Shown in pieces: positions 17,617 through 26,682 of a stretch of 64,000 bases of DNA. Under the pieces are notes generated by a model that ran no database searches, was not told the origin of the DNA, and saw only the letters and a program-made list of their open reading frames with translations. Position 1 is the first letter of the stretch. Each line of letters starts with the position of its first letter. This stretch comes from Duncaniella muris. Its GTDB lineage: Bacteria > Bacteroidota > Bacteroidia > Bacteroidales > Muribaculaceae. The translations under genes were made by a program, and so were the position numbers. The DNA is taken from the NCBI RefSeq assembly GCF_003024805.1, contig NZ_PUEC01000012.1, forward strand, positions 1-64,000, given 5' to 3'.

Positions 17617-18599
17617 CCCGTAAAGAACTCACATTTACCCGAATAATCCGTTCGCGAGGCATGGGCGTGCTCATAGGCCTCGCGGCGGTTTTTATGACCC
17701 TGCAGGCTCAGTTCGCAGGCAAGATCGCGCACATAGGCGATTTCCGCACCGTGGCCTTCCCAACACCATCGGCATGGTTGCCCGAAGGCAGCATCTCGAT
17801 GTGGGCCAACATCATCGTGGTCCTGGCCACAGGGGCGGTAATGATCATCATCAACCGCCACTTCAATCTGCTGCGCACCACCTCGGCCTTCTTCGCGGCC
17901 TATTTCGTGTTTGTCACAGCCTGCACCCCGGCTGTGATGGGCCAGTTAGGAGCGTCATCGCTGCTTGCGCTGATCATGATGGGAGCCGTATGGCTGATTT
18001 TCAGCATCTACAATCAGCGCATCAGCTCGCGCCGGGTCTTTCTTGCCTTCTTTCTGATCGGACTGGGGCAGCTGACTGAATATACATTCGCGCTCTACAT
18101 TCCGGTATTCATCGCCGCACTCGGACAGATGCGAGTGTTCACGTTCAAAAAAATCCTTGCCGCGATTCTGGGCAACATCACTCCTGCGTGGATCACCTGG
18201 GGACTCGGCCTGATACCTGAGCCGGAAATCCCACAGTTCTGCTTCACACCTCCATCAATGCTGCTGGCCGATGGTGCCGACTGGCCCATGCTTTCGGCCG
18301 CGGCTCTGACGCTGCTGGCCGGATTTGTGTTCGGCAACCTGAATCTCATAAAGATCATAGGATTCAACGCACAGGCCCGCGCCTATAACGGAGTGCTGAC
18401 CCTTCTCTCGATCGCGACCGGCATTTTCGCCATTGTCAACTTCACCAATCTTCCGCTCTACATCACCCTCCTGAATGCCTGTGTGGCCTTCCAGGTGGGA
18501 CATTTCTTCCGCTTCACCGTCATGCGCCGTGGCTACATTGCCGTAGTGGTCCTGATGGCCGCCTATTTCGGTATATACATGTGGGGAATGTTGAGCTGA
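17613..18599 (+). CDS. Multi-pass membrane protein of unknown function
   Basis: I do not recognise a functional family. The 328-residue protein is almost entirely hydrophobic, with roughly eight to ten membrane helices separated by short loops, a basic N-terminus (MTRKELTFTRIIRSRGMG) and a region rich in aromatic residues (GQLTEYTFALYIPVFIAAL). The ATG overlaps the purD stop (ATGA), so it is translated with purD. Its position after purD resembles Bacteroidota-specific hypothetical membrane proteins that sit in housekeeping operons. No catalytic motif is visible. Confidence 0.75.
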   Translation: MTRKELTFTRIIRSRGMGVLIGLAAVFMTLQAQFAGKIAHIGDFRTVAFPTPSAWLPEGSISMWANIIVVLATGAVMIIINRHFNLLRTTSAFFAAYFVFVTACTPAVMGQLGASSLLALIMMGAVWLIFSIYNQRISSRRVFLAFFLIGLGQLTEYTFALYIPVFIAALGQMRVFTFKKILAAILGNITPAWITWGLGLIPEPEIPQFCFTPPSMLLADGADWPMLSAAALTLLAGFVFGNLNLIKIIGFNAQARAYNGVLTLLSIATGIFAIVNFTNLPLYITLLNACVAFQVGHFFRFTVMRRGYIAVVVLMAAYFGIYMWGMLS

Positions 18600-18676
18600 G
18601 ACTGAAGCCACCGCTGCCACACAAACGCATCCATACACCGGCTTAGACAACTTAGCCAACAGACCACCATACGCAC

Positions 18677-19726
18677 ATGAAAATTGTAGCCGACCGCAAT
18701 ATTCCCTATATAGCCGATGCAGTCCGCCCTCTCGGAGAAGTAGTGCTCCTGCCGGGCGATGCCATCTCGGCTGAGACTGTAAAAGATGCCGACATTATTC
18801 TTACACGCACACGCACACGCTGCAACGCCTCGCTGCTCGGCAGGTCCACGTGCTCGTTCATCGGTACAGCTACAATCGGCACCGACCACATTGACCTCGA
18901 CTATTGCCGCGAGCGGGGCATCACGGTGGCAAACGCTCCAGGCTGCAATGCTCCGGCAGTGGCACAATACGTGCTTTCAGCCATCAGAGCGTTTCTGCCC
19001 CCCGAAGAAGCGCTTGCCGGAAAAAGGCTTGGCATAATCGGAGTGGGCAACGTCGGCACTATACTCAACCGCTGGGCCTTAGGCCTCGGCATGACCACAA
19101 TCCTCAACGACCCCCCACGTCAGGAAAACGGCGACACAACCTACATCTACAGCACCCTTGAGGAAATCGCTGCAGAAAGTGATTTCATCTCGATCCACAC
19201 ACCATATTCCAAGACCGGACCCCACTCCACTCGCCATCTGCTGAATTCGGAATTCCTCTCAGCCGTGAGACGGCGGCCACTGATCATAAATGCCGCCCGC
19301 GGACCAGTGGCCGACACGCAGGCGCTCAAGACCGCCCTCAGCCGGAATCTCATATCAGGAGTGGCCATCGACTGCTGGGAAAACGAGCCTGACATTGACC
19401 TCGAACTGCTTTCAGAAGCATTCGTAGCCACACCGCATATTGCAGGCTATTCCAACGAAGGAAAGATCAGAGCCACCCGCATGGTGCTCGATGCCCTTGC
19501 CGGCCATCTGCAGGACCATTTCGGTCTTGACATCACAGCCGAGACCCTATCAGCCGGACTTCCGGCAATAGGCCCCATACCGGAGACAATCACCGAACAG
19601 CAGCTCGGCTATGACATCAATGCCGACCACATAGCCCGCAATCTGCCCACTCCCGATGCCGCCGTAAGCAGATATTTCGAATCTCTGCGCAACAACTACA
19701 GTCTCCGGCCGGAACCTCACATCTGA
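18677..19726 (+). CDS. pdxB: 4-phosphoerythronate dehydrogenase
   Basis: NAD-dependent oxidation of 4-phosphoerythronate in the DXP-dependent pathway to pyridoxal phosphate. The 349-residue protein follows the D-2-hydroxyacid dehydrogenase plan. It has a substrate domain starting KIVADRNIPYI (PdxB-like), ATIGTDHIDLDYC, the Rossmann motif GIIGVGNVGTILN, the active-site arginine region INAARGPVAD, a Glu in WENEPDID, and the final His in ATPHIAGYSNEGK. The C-terminal extension of about 80 residues beyond the catalytic domain is the PdxB dimerisation region, which separates it from SerA. It follows the membrane protein gene by 77 bases on the same strand. Confidence 0.92.
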   Translation: MKIVADRNIPYIADAVRPLGEVVLLPGDAISAETVKDADIILTRTRTRCNASLLGRSTCSFIGTATIGTDHIDLDYCRERGITVANAPGCNAPAVAQYVLSAIRAFLPPEEALAGKRLGIIGVGNVGTILNRWALGLGMTTILNDPPRQENGDTTYIYSTLEEIAAESDFISIHTPYSKTGPHSTRHLLNSEFLSAVRRRPLIINAARGPVADTQALKTALSRNLISGVAIDCWENEPDIDLELLSEAFVATPHIAGYSNEGKIRATRMVLDALAGHLQDHFGLDITAETLSAGLPAIGPIPETITEQQLGYDINADHIARNLPTPDAAVSRYFESLRNNYSLRPEPHI

Positions 19727-19780
19727 GACTCCGGCCCCACACGTTTTTCCAGACCTCTTTTCGGTCCGGACCATGCCAAA

Positions 19781-19813
19781 ATTCGGTTTAAATTCGGTTT
19801 AAATTTGGTTTAA
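19781..19813. repeat. Three tandem 11-base repeats
   Basis: The unit attcggtttaa is repeated exactly at 19781-19791 and 19792-19802 and with one change at 19803-19813. It sits about 100 bases upstream of the amidase-like gene, at one helical turn per unit, so it may be an operator or a site for a repeat-binding regulator. This is inference from spacing only. Confidence 0.7.
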
Positions 19814-19916
19814 ATTTACAGAAACTTCCTGAAAACAAGTAAAAACCGGTTCATAACAAAGCCGTAAAACCAACTCCCCGGATGTTATAATACAATAGCA
19901 CCGGAGGACCTTGCTT

Positions 19917-22799
19917 ATGAAACAGATTCTTACCATACTCATGATATTCTGCGCCCTTGCCGCAGGCGCAGCAGGCAAAACCCCAAAAAGGAGCAAAGCA
20001 AAAAAGGCCAGAACCACCAAAGTTGTCTCGGCCCCAGCCGTGCCGCGTCCGGCCCGCGAAGCGTTTGTCACACGTGTGGACGCACCGTCTGTCAAAAAAG
20101 GGCTTGCCGGCAAGAACATAGCCCTCTGGCAAAGCCACGGCCGATATTTCGACCAGAATGAAGAGCGATGGATGTGGCAGCGCGCACGGCTCATGGGCAC
20201 GGTAGAAGACCTGTATCCCCAGGCCTACGTGCTCCCCTACCTCATCCCGATGCTCGAAAATGCCGGGGCCTATGTGATGACTCCGCGCGAACGTGACACC
20301 TCGACTCAGGAAATAATCGTCGACATGGACGGAGGCTTCGCTCAGAAGGACTATAACGAGAAAAACGGACAACAGAAATGGACAGCCGCTGCCGGCATCA
20401 AAGGTTTCGGATATAAGAAAGAGATATTGGAAACCGGCGACAATCCCTTCCGCATGGGCTCTGTCCGCGAAGTGACCACCGTCACCGACCCGGCCAAAGC
20501 ATCCACGGCATCCTGGTATGCCGATTTCCCCAAAGGCGGCAACTATGCGCTCTACATCAGCTATGCCTCGCTCCCAAACAGCGCCCGCGACGCGCGCTAC
20601 ACCGTGAACTCTCTCGCCGGAAGCGAGGAGTTTGACGTGAACCAGCGCATCGGCGGAGGCACATGGGTCTATCTCGGCACCTTCCCCTTTGCGGCAGGCA
20701 AAAGCGACACCCCGGTGGTGGAACTCTCAAACGTCTCGACCGAAAGCGGCAAGGTGGTCACGGCCGATGCCGTCAAGATAGGCGGCGGCATGGGCAATGT
20801 CAGCCGCTCGGCTGCAGGCGGCGAGCCTGTGGTTAGCACCTATCCGCGTTTCACCGAAGGCGCGCGCTACTGGATGCAGTGGGCCGGTGTCCCTTCGTCG
20901 GTCTATAGCATCACCAACGGCGAAAACGACTATGAGGACGACTACAAGAGCCGCGCCCTCTGGGCCAACTACCTTGCCGGAGGCTCATCGCAGCTTCCGG
21001 GAGAGAAAGGCCTCGGAATTCCCGTTGACCTCTCGTTTGCATTCCATACCGACGCCGGCACCACATCTGACCCCGGCGAGACTGTGGGCACGATGCCTAT
21101 TGTCTACACCAAGGGCGCCCGCCTGGGAAGCGGCGAGGCCCGCACCACCTCACGCCGCTATGCCGACATTGTAACCGATCAGATTGTCAGCGACATCCAG
21201 ACCCTCTACGAGCCGACATGGACCCGCCGCAAGCTGCGCGACAAACCCTATCGTGAGGTGATGGACACCAAAGTGCCCGCAATGCTGATCGAGCTTATGA
21301 GCCATCAGAACTTCGCCGACATGCGCTATGGCCTCGACCCCACATTCCGTTTCACCGTCAGCAGAGCCATCTATAAAGGCATTCTGAAATACCTCCATGA
21401 AAAAGACGGTGTGCCCTACGTGGTAGAGCCACTGCCCGTCAGCCATTTCCGCATCGCGGGAAGCGGAGGCGAATATCTTCTCACCTGGCAGGGTGTCGAT
21501 GATCCTCTGGAGCCCTCGGCCAAACCCACATACTATATTGTCTATGAACGTATTGACAACGGAGCCTTCACCGAACTGGCCGTGACTGACGATCCGCAGC
21601 TCACGGTCCGCGTCAAGGATGACCGCATCTACAGCTACAAGGTTGTCGCGGCCAATGACGGAGGCATCAGCTTCCCCTCCGAGATTCTATCACTGTGCGA
21701 CACCGGCACCGACAGACCTCAGGTGCTGATTGTCAACGGCTTCACCCGCATCTCAGGCCCGGCCGAAGTCTATGCCTCAGGCCGCGTAGGCTTCGACTAT
21801 GAGGAAGACCACGGAGTGCCCTACATCAGCGACATCCACTTCACCGGCCTCCAGACCGAATTCCGCCCCGGAGTAGAATGGACATCCAATGACTCTCCCG
21901 GCCACGGCGCCAGCCGCGCGACCCATGAGACCGAAGTCTTCGCCGGCAACACCTTTGACTTCGTCTATGTCCACGGCACCGCCATACGCGCCGCCGGCCA
22001 CTCCTTCATCTCGGCCGGAGTCGACGCCTTTGTCGACAACATGCCCGAAGCCCGCATCATCGACCTCATACTCGGCAAGCAGAAAGAAATCACCGTAGGC
22101 ACCTCGCAGGAACGCAAGTTCAAACCCTTCACCGACGAACTCAAGCAACGCCTGAGCCAATTCTGCGACGCCGGCGGCTCACTCTTCGTGTCGGGCAGCT
22201 ACATAGGCAGCGACCTCTTTGACAACCGCCACTCCATAGGCTCGCAGCGGGTAGCCGACGGACAATTCGGCCACTCGGTGCTCGGCCTCCAGTGGCGTCA
22301 GGCAAAAGCCACAGTCACAGGCAAAGTCCGCGAAGTCAAATCGAAATACGCCGAATTCCATCCGGGCCTCTCGTTCACCTTCCGTCAGCAGCTCAACGCC
22401 GACTGCTACGCCGTGGAATCGCCTGAATCATTCAGCCCCATCGACCCGTCGAACGGCTCCGCCATACTGCGCTACACCGAAAACGACTACATAGCCGGCG
22501 TGGCCTTCGACCCCGGCACCCACCGCGCCGTGACCCTCGGCTTCCCCTTCGAGACCATCACCGGCAGCTACGAGCGTGACGCGCTTATGAAACAGATCCT
22601 CGACTTCTTCACCGCCCCTGAAGGCGTGCATCCCGGCGCACGCCCCAAAGTGCAGCCGGAAACCATCATAGGCCACGAACCACCCACCACACCGACGCAG
22701 ACCCGCACCCCGCGCAACCTGCGCCCACGCGAAGCAGCTGAACTCGCCGAAAACACCGAAGCCCGCAAACCCCGCAAAGGCCCCGCCCGCCAAGCCTAA
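19917..22799 (+). CDS. Secreted amidase-like protein with golvesin-like domain
   Basis: A 960-residue secreted protein: signal peptide ([20 protein letters not shown]), a basic linker, then a region (about 60-470) resembling N-acetylmuramoyl-L-alanine amidase (Amidase_3 fold). It has an [10 protein letters not shown] start, a SFAFHTDAG segment where the SxHxNA motif of amidases would fall, and [13 protein letters not shown] as the late active-site Glu region. A beta-sandwich insert (about 135-290, [19 protein letters not shown]) resembles the golvesin C-terminal/xanthan-lyase module. A fibronectin-like segment and a long C-terminal part follow, ending in a Pro/Arg-rich tail. Such proteins in Bacteroidales are often labelled xanthan lyase; I favour a peptidoglycan-related hydrolase. 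The ATG at 19917 is chosen over the upstream TTG (19911) because GGAGG sits 9 bases before it. Confidence 0.7.
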   Translation: MKQILTILMIFCALAAGAAGKTPKRSKAKKARTTKVVSAPAVPRPAREAFVTRVDAPSVKKGLAGKNIALWQSHGRYFDQNEERWMWQRARLMGTVEDLYPQAYVLPYLIPMLENAGAYVMTPRERDTSTQEIIVDMDGGFAQKDYNEKNGQQKWTAAAGIKGFGYKKEILETGDNPFRMGSVREVTTVTDPAKASTASWYADFPKGGNYALYISYASLPNSARDARYTVNSLAGSEEFDVNQRIGGGTWVYLGTFPFAAGKSDTPVVELSNVSTESGKVVTADAVKIGGGMGNVSRSAAGGEPVVSTYPRFTEGARYWMQWAGVPSSVYSITNGENDYEDDYKSRALWANYLAGGSSQLPGEKGLGIPVDLSFAFHTDAGTTSDPGETVGTMPIVYTKGARLGSGEARTTSRRYADIVTDQIVSDIQTLYEPTWTRRKLRDKPYREVMDTKVPAMLIELMSHQNFADMRYGLDPTFRFTVSRAIYKGILKYLHEKDGVPYVVEPLPVSHFRIAGSGGEYLLTWQGVDDPLEPSAKPTYYIVYERIDNGAFTELAVTDDPQLTVRVKDDRIYSYKVVAANDGGISFPSEILSLCDTGTDRPQVLIVNGFTRISGPAEVYASGRVGFDYEEDHGVPYISDIHFTGLQTEFRPGVEWTSNDSPGHGASRATHETEVFAGNTFDFVYVHGTAIRAAGHSFISAGVDAFVDNMPEARIIDLILGKQKEITVGTSQERKFKPFTDELKQRLSQFCDAGGSLFVSGSYIGSDLFDNRHSIGSQRVADGQFGHSVLGLQWRQAKATVTGKVREVKSKYAEFHPGLSFTFRQQLNADCYAVESPESFSPIDPSNGSAILRYTENDYIAGVAFDPGTHRAVTLGFPFETITGSYERDALMKQILDFFTAPEGVHPGARPKVQPETIIGHEPPTTPTQTRTPRNLRPREAAELAENTEARKPRKGPARQA

Positions 22800-22953
22800 G
22801 GCCGCCCAACAGCCCTTTTCACATACCGGAGAGTCTATTTTCAATCAAAGACCGGGATTCATTGCGGTTTATCGGGGGAAATTTACGAACTTTGCAGTGA
22901 GGCGAGGTGTGTGGCTGTCACACTCTGATTTCAAGCGCCTTTCTGTAAAAATC

Positions 22954-24285
22954 ATGAAATCCCGTTTTTCAACCAAAACCATGAAGGATCTGGCCGCTCA
23001 GGCCGGCCGGAGTCCGATATTCATACATCTGTCAGACGATGACGTGACCTTTGTAAACGGCGGTGACCACAGACTGATACAGGTGCTCCGCGAGACCGGT
23101 GCGGCAATGGTGTATTCCGACTTCCTTACACCTGCCGACGGCGGCGATCCTTTGCCCCATCGGCTGATCGACTGCCAGTTCGGGGCAATACGCGATGATT
23201 TCGACTTCGGCCGGGTCGTGGCTGTTGACCCCGCCATGATGCGCCGTGCGGTGGAGGATATGACCGACGATTTCGAGGCTGCCGGCTGGTATGACCTGCG
23301 CCTGCGCCTCTCGCGTCTCGGCAGGATTGTGCACGTCCCGGAGACTCTCTACATGGCTTCGCCCAAGGCATCAGTCTGCGCCGATGAGGGAGAAGAGCAG
23401 TTCCGCTACGTGGACCCGCGCAACCGCAGTTCGCAGATCGAGATGGAAAAAGCCGCCACGGCCCATCTCAAGGCCCTCGGCGCTCTGGTGACACCCGCCG
23501 GAATCACGCGCCCGGACCTCGATGAAGGCTCCTTCCCGACAGAGGCTTCGGTGATCATCCCCGTGCGCAACCGCCACCGCACCATAGCCGATGCCGTCAG
23601 GAGCGCTCTGGCTCAGCAGACATCATTCCCGTTCAACGTCATTGTGATAGACAACCGCAGCACCGACGGCACATCAGAGATTCTTGCCGAAATCGCGGCC
23701 TCAGACCCGCGTCTTAAGATCATAAGCACCGCCCCGGCTCCCGCGCCGGCTCCGGGCATAGGCGGATGCTGGAACCTCGGCATCAACAGCCCCGACTGCG
23801 GACGTTTCGCCGTGCAGCTCGACAGCGATGACATCTACAGCCGCCCCGACACTCTTGAAATGATCGTCGGCAAGTTCCGCGAGACCGGTGCGGCAATGGT
23901 CATCGGCTCTTATATGCTCACCGACTTTAAGGGCAATCCGCTGCCCCCCGGACTGATAGACCATGCGGAATGGACCGATGACAACGGGCCCAACAACGCC
24001 CTGCGCATCAACGGCCTCGGCGCGCCGAGGGCTTTCTTCACCCCCGTGGCCCGCGAGATAGGCTTTCCGGATGTCAGCTACGGCGAAGACTACTCGATGG
24101 GGCTTGCCGTCAGCCGCCGCTACCCGATAGGGCGCATCTATGAACCTCTCTACTCATGCCGCCGCTGGGAAGGCAACTCCGACCACGCCCTCAGCCCTGA
24201 GCGCATCAACGCCAACAACACCTACAAGGACCGTATGCGCACCCTCGAACTCATCTCACGCCAGAAGCTTAACCATGAATCCTGA
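22954..24285 (+). CDS. Family 2 glycosyltransferase with duplicated domain
   Basis: A 443-residue cytosolic or membrane-associated transferase. The C-terminal half is a recognisable GT2/GT-A domain: [18 protein letters not shown] (198-215), DNRSTDGT, and the nucleotide/metal DxD-like QLDSDD at 288-293. The N-terminal half repeats the second part of the fold in degenerate form: LSDDD (26-30) and [13 protein letters not shown] (46-58) parallel [16 protein letters not shown] (309-324). The two copies share an identical 24-base stretch at 23088-23111 and 23877-23900, so the duplication or gene conversion is recent. An odd Pro-Ala run (PAPAPAPG) lies in the transferase domain. The ATG at 22954 is chosen; an upstream start at 22897 would add unconserved-looking residues. 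It overlaps the DUF4922 gene by 11 bases. Confidence 0.82.
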   Translation: MKSRFSTKTMKDLAAQAGRSPIFIHLSDDDVTFVNGGDHRLIQVLRETGAAMVYSDFLTPADGGDPLPHRLIDCQFGAIRDDFDFGRVVAVDPAMMRRAVEDMTDDFEAAGWYDLRLRLSRLGRIVHVPETLYMASPKASVCADEGEEQFRYVDPRNRSSQIEMEKAATAHLKALGALVTPAGITRPDLDEGSFPTEASVIIPVRNRHRTIADAVRSALAQQTSFPFNVIVIDNRSTDGTSEILAEIAASDPRLKIISTAPAPAPAPGIGGCWNLGINSPDCGRFAVQLDSDDIYSRPDTLEMIVGKFRETGAAMVIGSYMLTDFKGNPLPPGLIDHAEWTDDNGPNNALRINGLGAPRAFFTPVAREIGFPDVSYGEDYSMGLAVSRRYPIGRIYEPLYSCRRWEGNSDHALSPERINANNTYKDRMRTLELISRQKLNHES

Positions 24286-25216
24286 AAGTTTCTTCCGGTC
24301 TGAACTTGCGGCGTGGCCTCTAGCTGCTGAAAACTTCCGCAATCTTGAAAAGGCATCGTCCCAGGCAGTAAGCCTGACTGACAGCGAGCCGTGGAGAATC
24401 CGCAAGCTCCTTGTCAGCCACCGGCGCGCCTCCATCACAGCCAAGACAGACCCGCAGAGCATAGCCGCCCGACCCTGCTTCCTCTGCGAGGCCAACCGGC
24501 CGCCGGAACAGAGCGCCATCACCGGCCACGGCTTTCAGACTCTTGTCAACCCCTATCCCCTCGCCCGGCGGCACTACACCATAGCATCCGCGCGCCATGG
24601 ACCGCAGCGCATCAGCGGACACCTGCAGGAGATGGCCCGGCTCACGCGTGAATTCCGCGACCTATGCGTCTTCTACAACGGTCCGCTCTGCGGAGCCTCC
24701 GCTCCTGACCATCTGCACTTCCAGGCTATCTCTACGGAGGTTGCCGCCGGTCTGACCGATCCGAGACTGCCTCTGGAGACTATTGACCCGTCAGACGGAT
24801 GCAAACTGCTGCGCAGCGTCTGCGGCGCGGTCCCCTATCCGTTCTTCATCATTGATTCCACAGACACAGCCGCCATTGTCCGCTGCGCCGACCTGCTGCT
24901 CGACTCGCTGCCGCAGGCTGAGCCGGAACCGATGGTCAACGTGGCTATGGTGATGCTCCCCGACGGCAGACTCCGCACATTCATAGCCCCGCGCCGCCGC
25001 CACCGCCCGGCTGTCTACGGCTCCGGACCCGGTAAGATGCTCATAAGCCCCGCCACAATCGAAATGCTCGGCACCATAGTCTGCTCACGCCCTGAAGACT
25101 TCGAGAGGCTCGACCTTGCCACCGCCACCGCCATACTGAGCGAAGTCAGCCTCGACGAACAGCAATTCGCCGCCACAATTCACCGCTACCAACAACTCAA
25201 CACCCCACAGCAATAA
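24275..25216 (+). CDS. DUF4922 protein, HIT/GalT-like nucleotidyl-transfer fold
   Basis: A 313-residue cytosolic protein of the DUF4922 family. It has a CFLC pair at 68-71 and, at 146-150, HLHFQ preceded by GASAPD. The same H-L-H-F-Q string is, as I recall it, the active-site histidine motif of GDP-hexose phosphorylases of the VTC2/GDPGP1 type and is close to HxHxQ in GalT and Ap4A phosphorylase. A nucleotide-sugar phosphorylase or nucleotidyl-transfer role is therefore plausible but unproven. The ATG lies inside the end of the glycosyltransferase gene (11-base overlap), and the stop overlaps the next ATG (TAATG), so all three genes are translationally coupled. Confidence 0.75.
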   Translation: MNPESFFRSELAAWPLAAENFRNLEKASSQAVSLTDSEPWRIRKLLVSHRRASITAKTDPQSIAARPCFLCEANRPPEQSAITGHGFQTLVNPYPLARRHYTIASARHGPQRISGHLQEMARLTREFRDLCVFYNGPLCGASAPDHLHFQAISTEVAAGLTDPRLPLETIDPSDGCKLLRSVCGAVPYPFFIIDSTDTAAIVRCADLLLDSLPQAEPEPMVNVAMVMLPDGRLRTFIAPRRRHRPAVYGSGPGKMLISPATIEMLGTIVCSRPEDFERLDLATATAILSEVSLDEQQFAATIHRYQQLNTPQQ

Positions 25217-26550
25217 TGCCCCAGGAACCACGAGTCAGAGTCGGCATCCTCTCAGCCCCGACCATAAGTTTCACCCTCACCGGTCTCTACTCCACGCCCT
25301 CAGGCGAGATGGTCACCGGGCGTCAGGAAGTAAGCCTCAGCGAATCAGGCCTCGCCGTCAGCTGGAACGGCCGCGTCAGCCAGTCGCTCGAATTCGAACC
25401 CACCTCCTATGCAGGCGACAGTTTCGAACTCGAAGGAGTGACCATCGGAGTAGATTTCCATTGGGAGCGCAAAGAAAACCAGCGCTTCCGCGGAGCCTTG
25501 CGCGTGATAGTTGAAAACGGCAGACTAACGGCCGTCAACGAAGTCAATGTCGAAGACTATCTTGTCAGCGTCATCTCAAGCGAAATGAGCTCCACCTCCT
25601 CGCTGGAACTGCTGAGGGCACATGCCGTGATCTCGCGCGGATGGGTGCTGTCAATGATGTCACGAGGCAAGGAGCCCATCCCTCCGGCCGACCGCCGCCC
25701 CGATGTCAGAGCCCTGAATCCCGGACCCTCGCTCATCAGATACTGGGACCGCGAAGACCATCTCAATTTCGACGTCTGCGCCGACGACCACTGCCAGCGC
25801 TATCAGGGCATCAGCCGTGTCTCTACCCCTGTGGCCGCCGGAGCCGTGGCCGACACCCGCGGCATGGTCCTCACCTTCGACGGCGAGCTCTGCGACACCC
25901 GCTTCTCTAAATGCTGCGGCGGAGTCTTCGAAGTCTTCGAGACATGCTGGAATGACACTCCGCGCCCCTATCTCCAGCCCCGGCGCGACGGCGTAGACCC
26001 GACTGACTTCCCCGACCTTACAGTGGAAGAAAACGCCGTCAGCTGGATACTCGGCAAGCCGGAAGCCTTCTGCAACACCACCGACCGGCGAGTGCTCTCA
26101 CAGGTGCTCAACGGCTATGACCGCGAGACTCCCGATTTCTACCGCTGGACAGAGACACTGCCGCAGGAAAAAATTGCACGCCTCGTGGCCGACCGTCTCG
26201 GCGAAGATCTCGGCCGCATACTGAGTCTGACGCCCCTGACCCGCGGCACCTCCGGACGAATCCGTGAACTGAAAATCACCGGCACAAAGGGAGAACGCAT
26301 CATAGGCAAGGAACTGATGATACGCCGCACTCTCTCTGACAGCCATCTCTACAGCTCGGCCTTTGTGGTCGAGCCTTTGGCTCCGGAAGCCGACGGCACC
26401 CCTTCAGGCTTCACTCTCCACGGAGCCGGATGGGGCCACGGCGCAGGCCTGTGTCAGATCGGAGCCGCTATCATGGGCGAACGCGGCTATGGCTACTCCG
26501 AAATCCTCGCCCGCTACTACCCCGGCTCAACCCTCACAAAACTATATTAG
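25216..26550 (+). CDS. SpoIID/LytB-domain protein without signal peptide
   Basis: A 444-residue homologue of the SpoIID/LytB fold, whose founding member cleaves glycan strands lacking stem peptides. The core has VNVEDYLVSVISSEM (general-acid Glu at residue 123), LLRAHAVISRGWVL, and the C-terminal GWGHGAGLCQIGA (405-417), matching the GxGHGxGxSQxGA signature with Cys for Ser. A middle insert holds a CADDHCQRY segment and SKCCGG, so cysteines are frequent. The N-terminus ([12 protein letters not shown]) starts directly in the domain; there is no secretion signal, so the protein should stay in the cytoplasm, unlike SpoIID. It is third in the overlapping operon. Bacteroidota do not sporulate. Confidence 0.85.
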   Translation: MPQEPRVRVGILSAPTISFTLTGLYSTPSGEMVTGRQEVSLSESGLAVSWNGRVSQSLEFEPTSYAGDSFELEGVTIGVDFHWERKENQRFRGALRVIVENGRLTAVNEVNVEDYLVSVISSEMSSTSSLELLRAHAVISRGWVLSMMSRGKEPIPPADRRPDVRALNPGPSLIRYWDREDHLNFDVCADDHCQRYQGISRVSTPVAAGAVADTRGMVLTFDGELCDTRFSKCCGGVFEVFETCWNDTPRPYLQPRRDGVDPTDFPDLTVEENAVSWILGKPEAFCNTTDRRVLSQVLNGYDRETPDFYRWTETLPQEKIARLVADRLGEDLGRILSLTPLTRGTSGRIRELKITGTKGERIIGKELMIRRTLSDSHLYSSAFVVEPLAPEADGTPSGFTLHGAGWGHGAGLCQIGAAIMGERGYGYSEILARYYPGSTLTKLY

Positions 26551-26682
26551 AACAGTGTTTAGCAACACTTTGCTTATAAATATCGGTTAATTTTGAAGAG
26601 CTACTTAAGATTTAGAGGGTGTTTCATAACAATTGCTCTTCTGCATATGCCACGTTAATTTTACCTCTTAACAGAACAGACC

